This document shows positions 51,457-60,429 of a stretch of 64,000 nt of DNA, one piece after another. The notes beneath the pieces were generated by a model. That model did no database searches. It was not told where the DNA came from and saw only the letters and a program-made list of their open reading frames with translations. Position numbers and translations under genes: made by a program. The stretch's first letter is position 1. Each line of letters opens with the position of its first letter. The stretch comes from Metapseudomonas boanensis (lineage in GTDB: Bacteria; Pseudomonadota; Gammaproteobacteria; Pseudomonadales; Pseudomonadaceae), in the NCBI RefSeq assembly GCF_018704125.1, contig NZ_JAGTIS010000005.1, forward strand, positions 248,001-312,000. The letters run 5' to 3'.

Positions 51457-52476
51457 ATGTCCCGTCGACTGCTTATCGACCTGGCCTGCCTGGCCACCTT
51501 CGCGCTGCTGCCACTGCTGGCGGCACTGCTGGATGAACCCTTCCTGGTCAGCCTGTTCACCCGCCTGGCCATCTATGGCATGGCCGCCGCCAGCCTGGAC
51601 CTGCTGATCGGCTATGGCGCCATGGTCAGTTTCGGCCACGCGGCCTTCTTCGGCCTCGGCGGCTACGTGGTCGGCATCATCGCCTTCCACACCTCGCAGA
51701 TGATGCCGCTGTGGGGCTGGGAGGGCAGCAACAGCGCCTTGCTGGTCTGGCCGCTGGCGTTGCTGCTGTGCGCCCTGCTTGGCCTGGTCATGGGCTACCT
51801 GTCGCTGCGCACCAGCGGCGTGCAGTTCATCATGATCACCCTGGCGTTCAGCCAGATGCTCTATTTCATCCTCGGATCCCTGTCCCTCTACGGCGGCGAC
51901 GACGGCATCCTGATGAACGAGCGCAACAGCCTGCCAGGTCTGGATATGAACAACCCGACGCAGTTCTACTACCTGTGCGTGGGCCTGCTGGTGGCCTGGC
52001 TGCTGTTCTGCCGCCGACTGGTGGCCTCGCGCTTCGGCTTCGTCCTGCGCGGGCTCAAGCAGAGCGAGCGACGCACCGTCAGCCTGGGCCTCAAGCCTTT
52101 GCGCTACCGCCTCACCGCCTTCGTCATCGCCGGCCTCGGCGCTGGCCTGGCCGGTGTGCTCTGGGCCAACTACGCGCTGTTCGTCAGCCCCGACATGGGT
52201 GCCTGGCAGAAATCCGGCGAGCTGATGGCCATGGTCATCCTCGGCGGCGTCGGCACTCTGCTCGGCCCGGTGCTGGGCGCAGCCGTCTACCTCGGCCTGG
52301 AGCAACTGCTGAGCCTGTGGACCGAGCACTGGATGCTGATCTTCGGCCCGCTGCTGCTGGCCGTGGTGCTGTTCGGCCGCAAGGGCGTCTACGGCTTCCT
52401 GCTGGCTGGCGCCAAGCCGCGCAAACCGGCCACCAAGGCCGCCTCGGTCGCCACCACCCGCGAGGTGCACCCATGA
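51457..52476 (+). CDS. LivM-type ABC transporter permease
   Basis: A 339-residue permease. SLDLLIGYGAMVSFGHAAFFGLGGYVVGI and GVQFIMITLAFSQMLYFI are LivM signatures, and RGLKQSERRTVSLGLKPLRYRLTAFVIAGLGAGLAGVL is the contact loop. The ATG at 51457 follows GAGGAG; the stop overlaps the next gene's ATG at 52473 by 4 bases. Confidence 0.92.
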   Translation: MSRRLLIDLACLATFALLPLLAALLDEPFLVSLFTRLAIYGMAAASLDLLIGYGAMVSFGHAAFFGLGGYVVGIIAFHTSQMMPLWGWEGSNSALLVWPLALLLCALLGLVMGYLSLRTSGVQFIMITLAFSQMLYFILGSLSLYGGDDGILMNERNSLPGLDMNNPTQFYYLCVGLLVAWLLFCRRLVASRFGFVLRGLKQSERRTVSLGLKPLRYRLTAFVIAGLGAGLAGVLWANYALFVSPDMGAWQKSGELMAMVILGGVGTLLGPVLGAAVYLGLEQLLSLWTEHWMLIFGPLLLAVVLFGRKGVYGFLLAGAKPRKPATKAASVATTREVHP

Positions 52477-53222
52477 GCGCACAACTGTCGATCCGCGGCC
52501 TGGAGAAGGCCTTCGGCGCAGTGAAAGCCACCAACGGCGCCAACCTGGAACTGGCTGCCGGCGAGCTGCACGCCATCATCGGCCCCAACGGCGCCGGCAA
52601 GTCCACGCTGATCTCGCAGATCGCCGGGGAAATCCGCCCGGACAAGGGGCAGATCCTCTTCGCCGGGCAGGACATCACCGACATCCCCGCCCACGAGCGG
52701 CCGCGCCTGGGCCTGGCCCGCTCCTTCCAGGTCAGCCAGCTGTACCCGGATTTCAGCCTGCTGGAGAACCTCGCCCTGGCCATCGCCGCCCGCGAGGGCC
52801 GGACCTTTGGTATGTGGAACCCGCTCAGCCGCGACCAACGCCTGATGCAGCCGGCACGCGGCTATCTGCAGCGGGTCGGCCTCGGCCACCGTGCCGAAGA
52901 CCTGGTGAGCGAGCTGTCCCACGGCGAACGCCGTCAGTTGGAACTGGCCTTGGCGCTGGCCCAGGAAGCCTCGGTGCTGCTGCTCGACGAACCCATGGCC
53001 GGCATGGGTGCGGAGGAGTCCGCGCGCATGACCGAACTGCTGCAGGAGCTCAAGGGCCGCTACGCGATCCTGCTGGTGGAGCATGACATGGATGCAGTGT
53101 TCGCCCTGGCCGACCGCATCACCGTGCTCGTCTACGGCCAGACCATCCTCACCGGCACGGTCGATGAGGTCCGCAACAATGCGCAGGTCCGCGCCGCCTA
53201 TCTGGGGGAAGAACATGCTTGA
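52473..53222 (+). CDS. LivG-type ABC transporter ATPase
   Basis: A 249-residue ATPase. Walker A is GPNGAGKST, the LivG-type loop GLARSFQVSQLYPDFSLLENLALAI, the signature ELSHGERRQLELALAL, Walker B VLLLDEPMAGM, then LLVEHDMDAVFALADRITVL. Overlaps the neighbour genes on both sides, so it is part of one operon. Confidence 0.92.
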   Translation: MSAQLSIRGLEKAFGAVKATNGANLELAAGELHAIIGPNGAGKSTLISQIAGEIRPDKGQILFAGQDITDIPAHERPRLGLARSFQVSQLYPDFSLLENLALAIAAREGRTFGMWNPLSRDQRLMQPARGYLQRVGLGHRAEDLVSELSHGERRQLELALALAQEASVLLLDEPMAGMGAEESARMTELLQELKGRYAILLVEHDMDAVFALADRITVLVYGQTILTGTVDEVRNNAQVRAAYLGEEHA

Positions 53223-53910
53223 AGTCAGTGGATTGCAGGCCGGTTACGGCCTGAGCCAGGTGCTGTTCGACATGCACCTGAGGATCGAACAGGGCCAGGT
53301 GGTATCGCTGATCGGCCGCAACGGCATGGGCAAGACGACCACGGTCAAATCCATCATGGGCCTGCTCAAACCCAACGCCGGCAGCATCCGCATCCATGGC
53401 CAGGAAATGCGCGGTGCCACTCCCTACCGCATCGCCCAGGCCGGCCTAGGCCTGGTGCCTGAAGGCCGCCGCGCGTTCGGCACCCTCAGCGTGCGCGAGA
53501 ACCTGCTGGCCACGGCCAGCCGAGGCAACGCCGGCAAGTGGGACCTGGCGCGCATCTACCAGCTGTTCCCACGCTTGGAAGAGCGCCAGGACCAGCTGTC
53601 CAGGACCCTCTCCGGTGGCGAGCAGCAGATGCTGGTGGTCGGCCGCGCGCTGATGACCAACCCGCAGTTGCTGATCCTCGACGAGGCCACCGAAGGCCTG
53701 GCGCCGATCATCCGCGAGACCATCTGGAACTGTCTGGCCACCCTCAAGGCCGAGGGCGAGACCATTCTGGTGATCGACAAGAACCTCAAGGAAATGGCGC
53801 GCGTGGTGGACCGCCACCACATCATCGAGAAAGGCCGCCAGGTCTGGCAGGGCACGCCGGACGAACTGGCCGCGGAACCTGCGCTGTCGCACCGCTACCT
53901 GGGCGTCTGA
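53215..53910 (+). CDS. LivF-type ABC transporter ATPase
   Basis: A 231-residue ATPase. Walker A is GRNGMGKTT, the LivF-type loop GLGLVPEGRRAFGTLSVRENLL, the signature TLSGGEQQMLVVGRAL and Walker B LLILDEATEGLAP. It completes the two-ATPase, two-permease importer. The ATG at 53215 lies 8 bases inside the livG-type gene. Confidence 0.92.
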   Translation: MLEVSGLQAGYGLSQVLFDMHLRIEQGQVVSLIGRNGMGKTTTVKSIMGLLKPNAGSIRIHGQEMRGATPYRIAQAGLGLVPEGRRAFGTLSVRENLLATASRGNAGKWDLARIYQLFPRLEERQDQLSRTLSGGEQQMLVVGRALMTNPQLLILDEATEGLAPIIRETIWNCLATLKAEGETILVIDKNLKEMARVVDRHHIIEKGRQVWQGTPDELAAEPALSHRYLGV

Positions 53911-54054
53911 CCGCCGCCCGTTCCGCCCGACCCGGGGAGGAAGCGGGCCGGGCGGCCCACCGTCCCGTCACTGACCATTGCCACCGGCCACGCGTCCGGC
54001 GGCGGGCCTGCGGCTGGGCGTTCATCTCAAAACCAGAAAAAGAAGAGCCTTGCG

Positions 54055-55311
54055 ATGACGTACAACACCCGACTGTTCCCGCTCATGCTGTGCACCACCC
54101 TTCCCCTGTCCGCCGTCGCGGCCGAGGGTGGGTTCTTCGAAGACTCCAGCGCGACCCTGCAGGCGCGCAATTACTACTTCAGCCGCGATTACTCGGACAT
54201 CGTCGGCCCCAGCAAGCAGTCCAAGGCCGAGGAGTGGGGCCAAGGCTTCATCCTCAATTTCAAGTCCGGCTACACGCCGGGCACCATCGGCCTTGGCGTC
54301 GATGCCATCGGCATGCTCGGCCTGAAACTCGACAGCAGCCCCGACCGGGTCAACACCGGCCTGCTGCCCGTGCAGGACGACGGCCGTGCCGCCGATGACT
54401 ACAGTCGTGTGGGCGCCGCCGTGAAGGCGCGGTTGTCGAAGACCGAGCTGAAGGTCGGCGAACTGCAACCCAACCTGCCGGTGCTGAGTTTCAGCGACAT
54501 CCGCCTGCTGCCACCCACCTACCAGGGCGCCAGCGTCATCTCCAATGAAATCGCAGGGCTGACCCTGCAAGCAGGCCACCTGGTCTCCACCAGCCTGCGC
54601 AACGAGGCCGGCGACGACAAGATGCAGGCCATCGTCGGTTACCAGCCCCAGCGCCAGGGCACCAGCGATGCCTTCAACTACGCCGGCGCGGATTACGCCT
54701 TCAACGCCAACCGCACCACGGTCGGTGCCTGGTACGCACAACTGGAGGACATCTACAACCAGCGCCTGATCAGCCTCAAGCACAGCGAAGCCGTCGGCGA
54801 CTGGGTGCTGGGTGCCAACCTCGGCTTCTACGACTCGGCCGAAGACGGCAAGCAGCTGATCGGCGAACTGGACAACCAGGCCTTCTACTCGCTGTTCTCG
54901 GCCAAGCGCGGCGGGCACACCTTCTTCGTCGGTTACCAGGGCATGTTCGGCGGCCAGGGCTTCCCGCGGGTGTTCGCCAACGTCACCCCGCTGGGTAACG
55001 AAGTGCCCACCTACGAGTTCGCCTCGGCCGACGAGCGCTCCTGGCAGGTCCGCCACGACTATGACTTCGCCGCCTTCGGTCTCCCCGGCCTGACCACCAC
55101 CCTGCGCTATATCACGGGCGACAACGTCGACACCGGCAAAGGCTTCGAAGGCCAGGACTGGGAGCGCGACCTGGACATCGGCTACGTGTTCCAGAGCGGT
55201 GCCCTCAAAGGGCTGGGCGTGCGCGTGCGTAACGTCACTGCGCGCTCCAACTACCGCACCGACATCAACGAAAACCGCCTGATCCTCAATTACACATTGG
55301 CACTGTTCTAG
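54055..55311 (+). CDS. OprD-family outer membrane porin
   Basis: A 418-residue OprD/Occ porin. It has a signal peptide ([16 protein letters not shown], cut about residue 22) and the family start [20 protein letters not shown]; further landmarks are [60 protein letters not shown] and a C-terminal Phe (NYTLALF). OprD-type porins near aromatic operons admit benzoate-like acids (BenF type), and its place after the importer suggests uptake of anthranilate. Confidence 0.92.
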   Translation: MTYNTRLFPLMLCTTLPLSAVAAEGGFFEDSSATLQARNYYFSRDYSDIVGPSKQSKAEEWGQGFILNFKSGYTPGTIGLGVDAIGMLGLKLDSSPDRVNTGLLPVQDDGRAADDYSRVGAAVKARLSKTELKVGELQPNLPVLSFSDIRLLPPTYQGASVISNEIAGLTLQAGHLVSTSLRNEAGDDKMQAIVGYQPQRQGTSDAFNYAGADYAFNANRTTVGAWYAQLEDIYNQRLISLKHSEAVGDWVLGANLGFYDSAEDGKQLIGELDNQAFYSLFSAKRGGHTFFVGYQGMFGGQGFPRVFANVTPLGNEVPTYEFASADERSWQVRHDYDFAAFGLPGLTTTLRYITGDNVDTGKGFEGQDWERDLDIGYVFQSGALKGLGVRVRNVTARSNYRTDINENRLILNYTLALF

Positions 55312-55421
55312 GACCGCGTGCCGCCGCCCGGCCACGGCACGGCCTGCTCCACCCGTGGGGTCGAACGAATTCGCCCCCACGGGTGTCCCGCCCATAGTCC
55401 CTGCCCGACAAGGAAATCCCC

Positions 55422-56285
55422 ATGCCCCGAAAACCCCTGGCTGCCTTTATGCTCTGCCTCGGCGGCCTGTTCATGCTCGCCGCCTGGCTGCTGGCCAGCC
55501 CCTGGCCGCTGGCGCTGGCCATCGCCTGCACCTCCTGCGGAGGGCTGCTCTACCACCGCCTCCCCGCCCAGGTAATCGAGATACCGGTTATCCAGCCAGC
55601 CCCGGAGGCGCTACCCGCACCACCACCCCCTGTGGATCTCCCCGTGGCGCAGGCGCTCGCCCTGCCCCTCGAACAACTCCTCTCCCGTCTGGCCGAACTC
55701 AGCGGCGCTATCGCCGACAGCGAGGCGGACATGCAGCAGGCCAACACACTGGCCCGCCAGGCCGGTGAGAGCCTCAAGCTCTCCACCCAGAGCATCGAGG
55801 ACTCGAAGACCTCGATCAGCGAGCTCGCTGACTACATGGGCCACATCACCGAGGTGTTCAATGACCTGAGCGACCAGTCGCAGCGCATCGGCTCCATCGT
55901 CGGCAGCATCCAGGAGATTGCCAAGCAGACCAACCTGCTGGCCCTCAATGCGGCCATCGAGGCTGCACGTGCCGGTGAACAAGGTCGCGGATTTGCCGTG
56001 GTGGCTGATGAGGTACGCCAGCTGGCGCGTCGCGCGAATGAGGCCAGCGAACAGATCCGGCAGATCGTCGGCGGCCTTCAGACAGCATCAGAAGATGCGC
56101 GCACCGGACTGCGGCAGGTAGACGGCTCGACGCGGGCCGGCCTGGACAAGTCCGACCTGGCGCTGCAGGCGTTGGTTGAAATGAAGACCGTCGCAACCGC
56201 GCGTTACGAGATCGTCCAGCGCATTATGCTGCGCCTCGATGAGAAGCAGCGGATCACCGGGCAGTTGAGGGAGCTGCTGGACTGA
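55422..56285 (+). CDS. Short methyl-accepting chemotaxis protein lacking a sensor domain
   Basis: A 287-residue chemoreceptor. Residues about 5-45 form a membrane hairpin ([21 protein letters not shown] and [16 protein letters not shown]), then a Pro-rich linker and a single cytoplasmic signalling hairpin with the tip [43 protein letters not shown]. There is no periplasmic or PAS ligand domain. It is placed with the anthranilate importer and porin, so it may couple their state to taxis. It is much shorter than standard receptors (about 540 residues). Confidence 0.88.
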   Translation: MPRKPLAAFMLCLGGLFMLAAWLLASPWPLALAIACTSCGGLLYHRLPAQVIEIPVIQPAPEALPAPPPPVDLPVAQALALPLEQLLSRLAELSGAIADSEADMQQANTLARQAGESLKLSTQSIEDSKTSISELADYMGHITEVFNDLSDQSQRIGSIVGSIQEIAKQTNLLALNAAIEAARAGEQGRGFAVVADEVRQLARRANEASEQIRQIVGGLQTASEDARTGLRQVDGSTRAGLDKSDLALQALVEMKTVATARYEIVQRIMLRLDEKQRITGQLRELLD

Positions 56286-56616
56286 ATCGACGATGCCCGC
56301 GGCACCTGACTTTGCCAAGGGGCTGCTTTTACTGTGGGGGGCGAATTCATTGGCTCTGTCGGCGTTAGCTGTTGCTAGCCATCGACGGTCGGGCTGAGAG
56401 CCCTGTAGGAGCGAGGGGGACGCCGAGCTCTTGCTCGCGAAATGCGCCCGTTCGCCAGCAAGCTGGCTCCTACCAGGGAGCCAGCCAGTGACAACACTTA
56501 ACTGGGACAGAGCCAATTCATTCGCCAAGGGCAGCGCAGCTGGCCCCCACGAGGCCGGATGGCAGACCTGCGGCCTGCTCAGCGATTGAAATCGCCCCCA
56601 CAGCAAATCCCGCCAC
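56286..56616. repeat. Dispersed element with inverted ends enclosing REPs, copy 2
   Basis: ATTGGCTCTGTC (56349-56360) and its exact inverse GACAGAGCCAAT (56506-56517) bound a 169-base unit that holds a GACGCCGAG-TTGCTCGCGAA block and a TTCGCCAGCAAGCTGGCTCCTACC REP. Copy 1 is at 43196-43410. The flanks are GCGAATTCATT- and -TCATTCGCC. The rest of the gap shows only fragments of dispersed repeats (GGCCCCCACGAG, GATTGAAATCGCCCCCAC). Confidence 0.65.
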
Positions 56617-57480
56617 TTACAACCCCATCAGCTCGATTGCCGCCTGGTACAGCGGCGTACCCGCCTGCCCCAGCTCCAGCACCACATCGAAGTGATTCTT
56701 GCCCGGCGTCGCGACGAGATGGCCGGGCAGCCCCTGGCTGGTCCAGGCAGCCAGGTACTCCTCCGACTGCCGGGCAAACTCCTCGGTCTCCAGCGCACCG
56801 TAGCTCACCACCAGCTCACCGCCTTCGGCAGGCAACTGGAAGGCCGGGCTGTTACGGATCGCCGCGGCTTCGTCGAGGTTCATCCAGCCATTGATATGGG
56901 TCAGCAGCAGCGGCCGCAGATCGAACAGGCCGCTGATGGGCAGCGCCCCCCGCAGCACCGTCGCCGGTACGCCGTATTCAGTCTGCCAGCCGCCGGCCAG
57001 CAACATACCCGCCAGGTGTCCGCCCGCAGAGCTGCCGCTGGCGTAGAGGTGCTGCGGATCGCCGCCGAACTCACCGATGTGCAGGTAGAGCCAGGCGAGT
57101 GCCCGACGGGCCTGGTCGACGATATGGTCCAGCGTCACTGTCGGCGCCAGGTCGTAGTCCAGCACCACCACGCAGGCTCCCGCCGCCGTCAGCGCCGGCG
57201 CCATGAAAGCGGAGTCGGCCTTGGACAGGGCACGCCAGTAACCACCATGGATGAACAGCAGCACCGGCGCGTCGGGGCGGCTGGCGGGGAAGATATCCAG
57301 CCGCTCACCGGCTCCCGGCCCATAGGCCACATCCTTGAAGCAGGGCAGGCTGGCGTGGGCCGCGTCACTGAGCGCACGGTACTGGCGCGGATACTGGTCG
57401 AAGTCATCGACACTGGCGCGGGCGTTGTATTGAACGTCGAAGTAGGCGGCCAGATCGGCTAGGGTGGTCGGGGCGGTCAT
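56617..57480 (-). CDS. Alpha/beta hydrolase of the kynurenine formamidase type
   Basis: A 287-residue esterase-fold enzyme. HGGYW at 78-82 is the oxyanion motif typical of N-formylkynurenine formamidases, and G149-S-S151-A-G153 (ASGSSAGGHLAGML) holds the nucleophile Ser. TPGKNHFDVVLEL near the end supplies the catalytic His, and an Asp of the triad lies between. Tryptophan breakdown goes formylkynurenine to kynurenine to anthranilate, so a formamidase beside antABC is sensible. No tdo or kynureninase gene is seen here, so another carboxylester or formamide substrate is possible. Confidence 0.75.
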   Translation of the reverse strand: MTAPTTLADLAAYFDVQYNARASVDDFDQYPRQYRALSDAAHASLPCFKDVAYGPGAGERLDIFPASRPDAPVLLFIHGGYWRALSKADSAFMAPALTAAGACVVVLDYDLAPTVTLDHIVDQARRALAWLYLHIGEFGGDPQHLYASGSSAGGHLAGMLLAGGWQTEYGVPATVLRGALPISGLFDLRPLLLTHINGWMNLDEAAAIRNSPAFQLPAEGGELVVSYGALETEEFARQSEEYLAAWTSQGLPGHLVATPGKNHFDVVLELGQAGTPLYQAAIELMGL

Positions 57481-57814
57481 GGAATGCTCCTGGTTAGGTC
57501 CAACCGATTAGGCGGCAGCCAGCGAATGTCCGAAATCCTGATAGTTGGGGATGGCTATCCAGCTAGTTCGTGTGGAAGGGCCTGCGGGGGACGGCCACTG
57601 TAGGGGCAAATTCATTCGCAACGGCGTGTCACTTCAAGTCCCTGCATGGCCCACTTTCCCTCATCCGAACGCGGCCCGACCCTGCCCCTCTCCCGGTGGG
57701 AGGGGTGACTCTCGCTGGAAAACTTGAAGCAACCCATCCTGCACGGACAGCCCCCTCTCCCCTGGGGAGAGGGTTGGGGTGAGGGAAGCCCGCCCGAACA
57801 CTAATCCCGCCCAC
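57481..57814. other. Gap with GC-rich dispersed hairpin
   Basis: CCCTCTCCCC-T-GGGGAGAGGG (57753-57773) is a palindrome of a widespread Pseudomonas repeat (followed by TTGGGGTGAGGG). CCCCTCTCCCGGTGGGAGGGG (about 57685-57705) is a second hairpin of the same kind. No gene is seen. Confidence 0.5.
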
Positions 57815-57839
57815 AAAAAAGCCGACCCGAAGGCCGGCT
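57815..57839 (-). terminator. Terminator of catBCA
   Basis: On the minus strand AGCCGGCC-TTCG-GGTCGGCT (57820-57839, one G-T pair) is followed by TTTTTT. It lies 46 bases after the catA stop. Confidence 0.8.
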
Positions 57840-57885
57840 CAAGGAGCAGACGGGGGAACCAGCCTCCCCCGTCGGTCAACTCAAC

Positions 57886-58815
57886 TCAATTGCTCAGGGC
57901 GCGAACGCGGTCGCGGATCGCTTCCTGCTCTGGCGTCAGGGCCGGCGCAAGCTGGAAGTTGAAGTCGATTTCCGCGAAGCGGCCTTCCACGCCACGGGCC
58001 TTGGCTGCGGCAGCGTCGTCGACGAAGCGAATGTCACCGACCAGGCCATCGCGGGTGGCGTAGGCGAAGTCGTCCCACAGGTACTCGTCACCCGACAGGT
58101 TGATCTGGGTGGTCAGGTGACGGTAGCCCGGTGCGGAGATGAAGAAGTGGATGTGCGCAGGGCGGTTGCCGTGGCGGCCGAGCAGGTTCAGCAGCTCCTG
58201 GGTCGGGCCATCCGGCGGGCAGCCGTAGCCGGACGGCACGATGCTGCGAGCGCGGTAGCGGCCTTCGGCGTCGGTGACGATGCGGCGGCGCAGGTTGAAC
58301 TCGGACTGGGTGGTGTCGAAGTAGGAATAGGTGCCATTGGTGTTGGCGTGCCACAGGTCGACCACGGCGCCGGCTACCGGCTTGCCGTCAACGTCGACCA
58401 CCTGGCCCTGGAGGAACATTACGGTGCCCGGATCGGTACCGTCGTCCATGCGGGTTTCGCCTTCCGACATCGGGGCGCCGGCCACGTAGAGCGGGCCTTC
58501 GATGGTGCGCGGAGTGCCGCCGGTCAGGCCGGCCTGCTCGTCCTGGGCGTCCAGCAGCAGGTCGAGGTAGTGCTCCAGGCCCAGGCCAGCGACCAGCAGG
58601 CCAGCTTCCTGGCGAGCGCCGAGGCGGTTGAGGTAGTCAACGGCCTTCCAGAACTCTTCGGTGGTGACTTCGAGGTCTTCGATGATCTTCACGGTGTCGA
58701 TCAGGATGCGGTTCACCAGCTTCTTCATGCGCTGGCTGCCCAGATCGTTGTTGAAGCCGCTGGCTTCCTGGAAGAACTTCTGAACGTTTTCGGTGTTGGA
58801 CAGTTTGATAGTCAT
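57886..58815 (-). CDS. catA: Catechol 1,2-dioxygenase (CatA)
   Basis: A 309-residue intradiol dioxygenase. The Fe(III) ligands are visible as Y163 (GTYSYFD), Y197 (PSGYGCPPDGPT), H221 and H223 (RPAHIHFFI). The N-terminal helical linker (LGSQRMKKLVNRILIDTVKIIEDLEVTTEEFWKAVDYLNRLG) is that of catechol-specific enzymes. It cuts catechol to cis,cis-muconate. Last of the catBCA operon; ends at a clear terminator. Confidence 0.96.
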   Translation of the reverse strand: MTIKLSNTENVQKFFQEASGFNNDLGSQRMKKLVNRILIDTVKIIEDLEVTTEEFWKAVDYLNRLGARQEAGLLVAGLGLEHYLDLLLDAQDEQAGLTGGTPRTIEGPLYVAGAPMSEGETRMDDGTDPGTVMFLQGQVVDVDGKPVAGAVVDLWHANTNGTYSYFDTTQSEFNLRRRIVTDAEGRYRARSIVPSGYGCPPDGPTQELLNLLGRHGNRPAHIHFFISAPGYRHLTTQINLSGDEYLWDDFAYATRDGLVGDIRFVDDAAAAKARGVEGRFAEIDFNFQLAPALTPEQEAIRDRVRALSN

Positions 58816-58854
58816 CTTTGGGTCCTCATCTTGTTGTTATCGGTGGCGAGACGA

Positions 58855-59145
58855 TCAACGATCGTCTTCGTGAATCGACGACGGATGGCGGCAGAGACCG
58901 TCGACCTCGATATCCATGTACGGAAACAGCGGCAGTTGCATGAGGGTATCGTGCAGCTCCTCGACACTGGCCAGGTCGAACACGCTGTAGTTGGCGTAAT
59001 GCCCGGCAATGCGCCACAGGTGGCGCCACTTGCCCTCGCGCTGCAGGCGCTGAGCCAGTTCCTTCTCGTCGGCCTTGAGTCTGGCCGCCTTCGCGGGGTC
59101 CATGTCGACCGGAAGCTTCACGGTCATCTTCACGTGGAACAGCAT
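58855..59145 (-). CDS. catC: Muconolactone delta-isomerase (CatC)
   Basis: A 96-residue protein of normal length. MLFHVKMTVKLPVDMDP, the GKWRHLWRIAGHYANYSVFDLASVEELHDTLMQLPLFPYMDIEV core and LCRHPSSIHEDD are family hallmarks. It isomerises muconolactone to beta-ketoadipate enol-lactone. Between catB and catA in one operon. Confidence 0.96.
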   Translation of the reverse strand: MLFHVKMTVKLPVDMDPAKAARLKADEKELAQRLQREGKWRHLWRIAGHYANYSVFDLASVEELHDTLMQLPLFPYMDIEVDGLCRHPSSIHEDDR

Positions 59146-59171
59146 GGTTTGCTCTCCTCCTCAGGCAGTTG

Positions 59172-60305
59172 TCACTTGCGACGGAAATGCGCCAGGCGCT
59201 CTTCATCCAGCTCCAGGCCAAGGCCAGGAAGCGCGGGAACGTGCAGCTGGAAATCGTGGTATTGCAGCGGATTGCTGACGATCTCTTCAGTCAGCAACAG
59301 CGGGCCGAACAGTTCGGTATCCCAGGCCAGCTTGTTCAGCGTGATGAACGCATGGGCCGATGCCAGGGTGCCGACGCTGCCTTCCAGCATGGTGCCACCG
59401 TAGAGGCCGATGCCGGCCGCTTCAGCAATCGAGGCGGTGCGCAGCACGGCGCGCGGGCCACCATTCTTGGCAATCTTCAGGGCGAACACCGGGGCCGCGC
59501 CGTCGCGAGCCAGGTTGAAGGCGTCTTCGACGCATTCGATGGACTCGTCGGCCATGATAGGTGCCGGACTGCGCAGGTTGAGGCGCACCTGGCCAGCGCG
59601 GTTGTTGCGCGAGATGGGTTGCTCGATCAGGTCGATGCCGTTATCGCCGAGGATCTGGCAGGCACGTATGGCCACGCCTTCGTCCCAGGCCTGGTTGACG
59701 TCGACGCGTACGCTGGCACGGTCACCCAAGGCCTTCTTGATGGCAATGACGTGGGCCAGGTCCTTGCTCACCTCGCCGGCGCCGATCTTCAGCTTGAAGA
59801 TGCGATGGCGACGGATTTCGAGCATGTGTTCGGCTTCGGCGATGTCCTTGACGGTATCGCCGCTGGCCAGGGTCCAGGCCACCTCCAGGCTGTCACGCAC
59901 GCGGCCACCGAGCAGTTCGCTGACCGGCAGGCCCAGGCGCTTGCCTTGGGCGTCCAGCAACGCGGTTTCCACTGCGGAGCGGGCGAAGGTGTTGCCCTTG
60001 ATCACGCGATCCAGGCGCTGCATCGCCGCATTGATGTTGCAGGCATCCTGGCCAACCAGTAGCGGTGCGAAATGGCGATCCAGGTTGGTCTTGATGCTGT
60101 CCGGGCTTTCGTTGCCATAGGACAGGCCGCCGATGGTGGTCGCCTCACCGATCCCCTCGATGCCATCGGCACAGCGGATGCGCAGGATCACCAGGGTCTG
60201 GTTCTGCATGGTGTGCATCGCCAGCTTGTGCGGGCGGATGGTCGGCAAGTCGACGATGATCGCCTCGAGCGACTCGATCGCGGTGTGGATCATTTCAATA
60301 CCCAT
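59172..60305 (-). CDS. catB: Muconate cycloisomerase (CatB)
   Basis: A 377-residue enolase-superfamily enzyme. The acid/base Lys lies in RIFKLKIGAGE, the metal-binding Asp and Glu in VRVDVNQAWDEG, LIEQPI and MADESIE, and the second catalytic Lys in FALKIAKNGG. It cyclises cis,cis-muconate to muconolactone. The start at 60305 (GAGG upstream) is used; an ATG four codons later is an alternative. First gene of catBCA, divergent from catR. Confidence 0.95.
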   Translation of the reverse strand: MGIEMIHTAIESLEAIIVDLPTIRPHKLAMHTMQNQTLVILRIRCADGIEGIGEATTIGGLSYGNESPDSIKTNLDRHFAPLLVGQDACNINAAMQRLDRVIKGNTFARSAVETALLDAQGKRLGLPVSELLGGRVRDSLEVAWTLASGDTVKDIAEAEHMLEIRRHRIFKLKIGAGEVSKDLAHVIAIKKALGDRASVRVDVNQAWDEGVAIRACQILGDNGIDLIEQPISRNNRAGQVRLNLRSPAPIMADESIECVEDAFNLARDGAAPVFALKIAKNGGPRAVLRTASIAEAAGIGLYGGTMLEGSVGTLASAHAFITLNKLAWDTELFGPLLLTEEIVSNPLQYHDFQLHVPALPGLGLELDEERLAHFRRK

Positions 60306-60379
60306 CAGGTTGTTTTCCTCTGGTGCTTGATATTGATCACCTCGCCCAACGGAATCCAATATAGAGTTTGTCTAGTTCG

Positions 60380-60394
60380 ATACCTTCCAGGTAT
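60380..60394. promoter_or_regulatory. Perfect dyad in the catR-catB promoter region, probable CatR site
   Basis: ATACC-TTCCA-GGTAT is a perfect inverted repeat that contains the LysR-type T-N11-A pattern, 75 bases upstream of catB and 35 upstream of catR. CatR binds such a site and activates catBCA when cis,cis-muconate is present. Confidence 0.7.
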
Positions 60395-60429
60395 TGAAAG
60401 AAACGAACCGAAACCGCCCCGGAGGCCCC

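Noticed and set aside
49260-51572. A 770-residue minus-strand frame across the importer genes
   Set aside because: Antisense shadow: it runs across several well-defined genes and has no recognisable domain.
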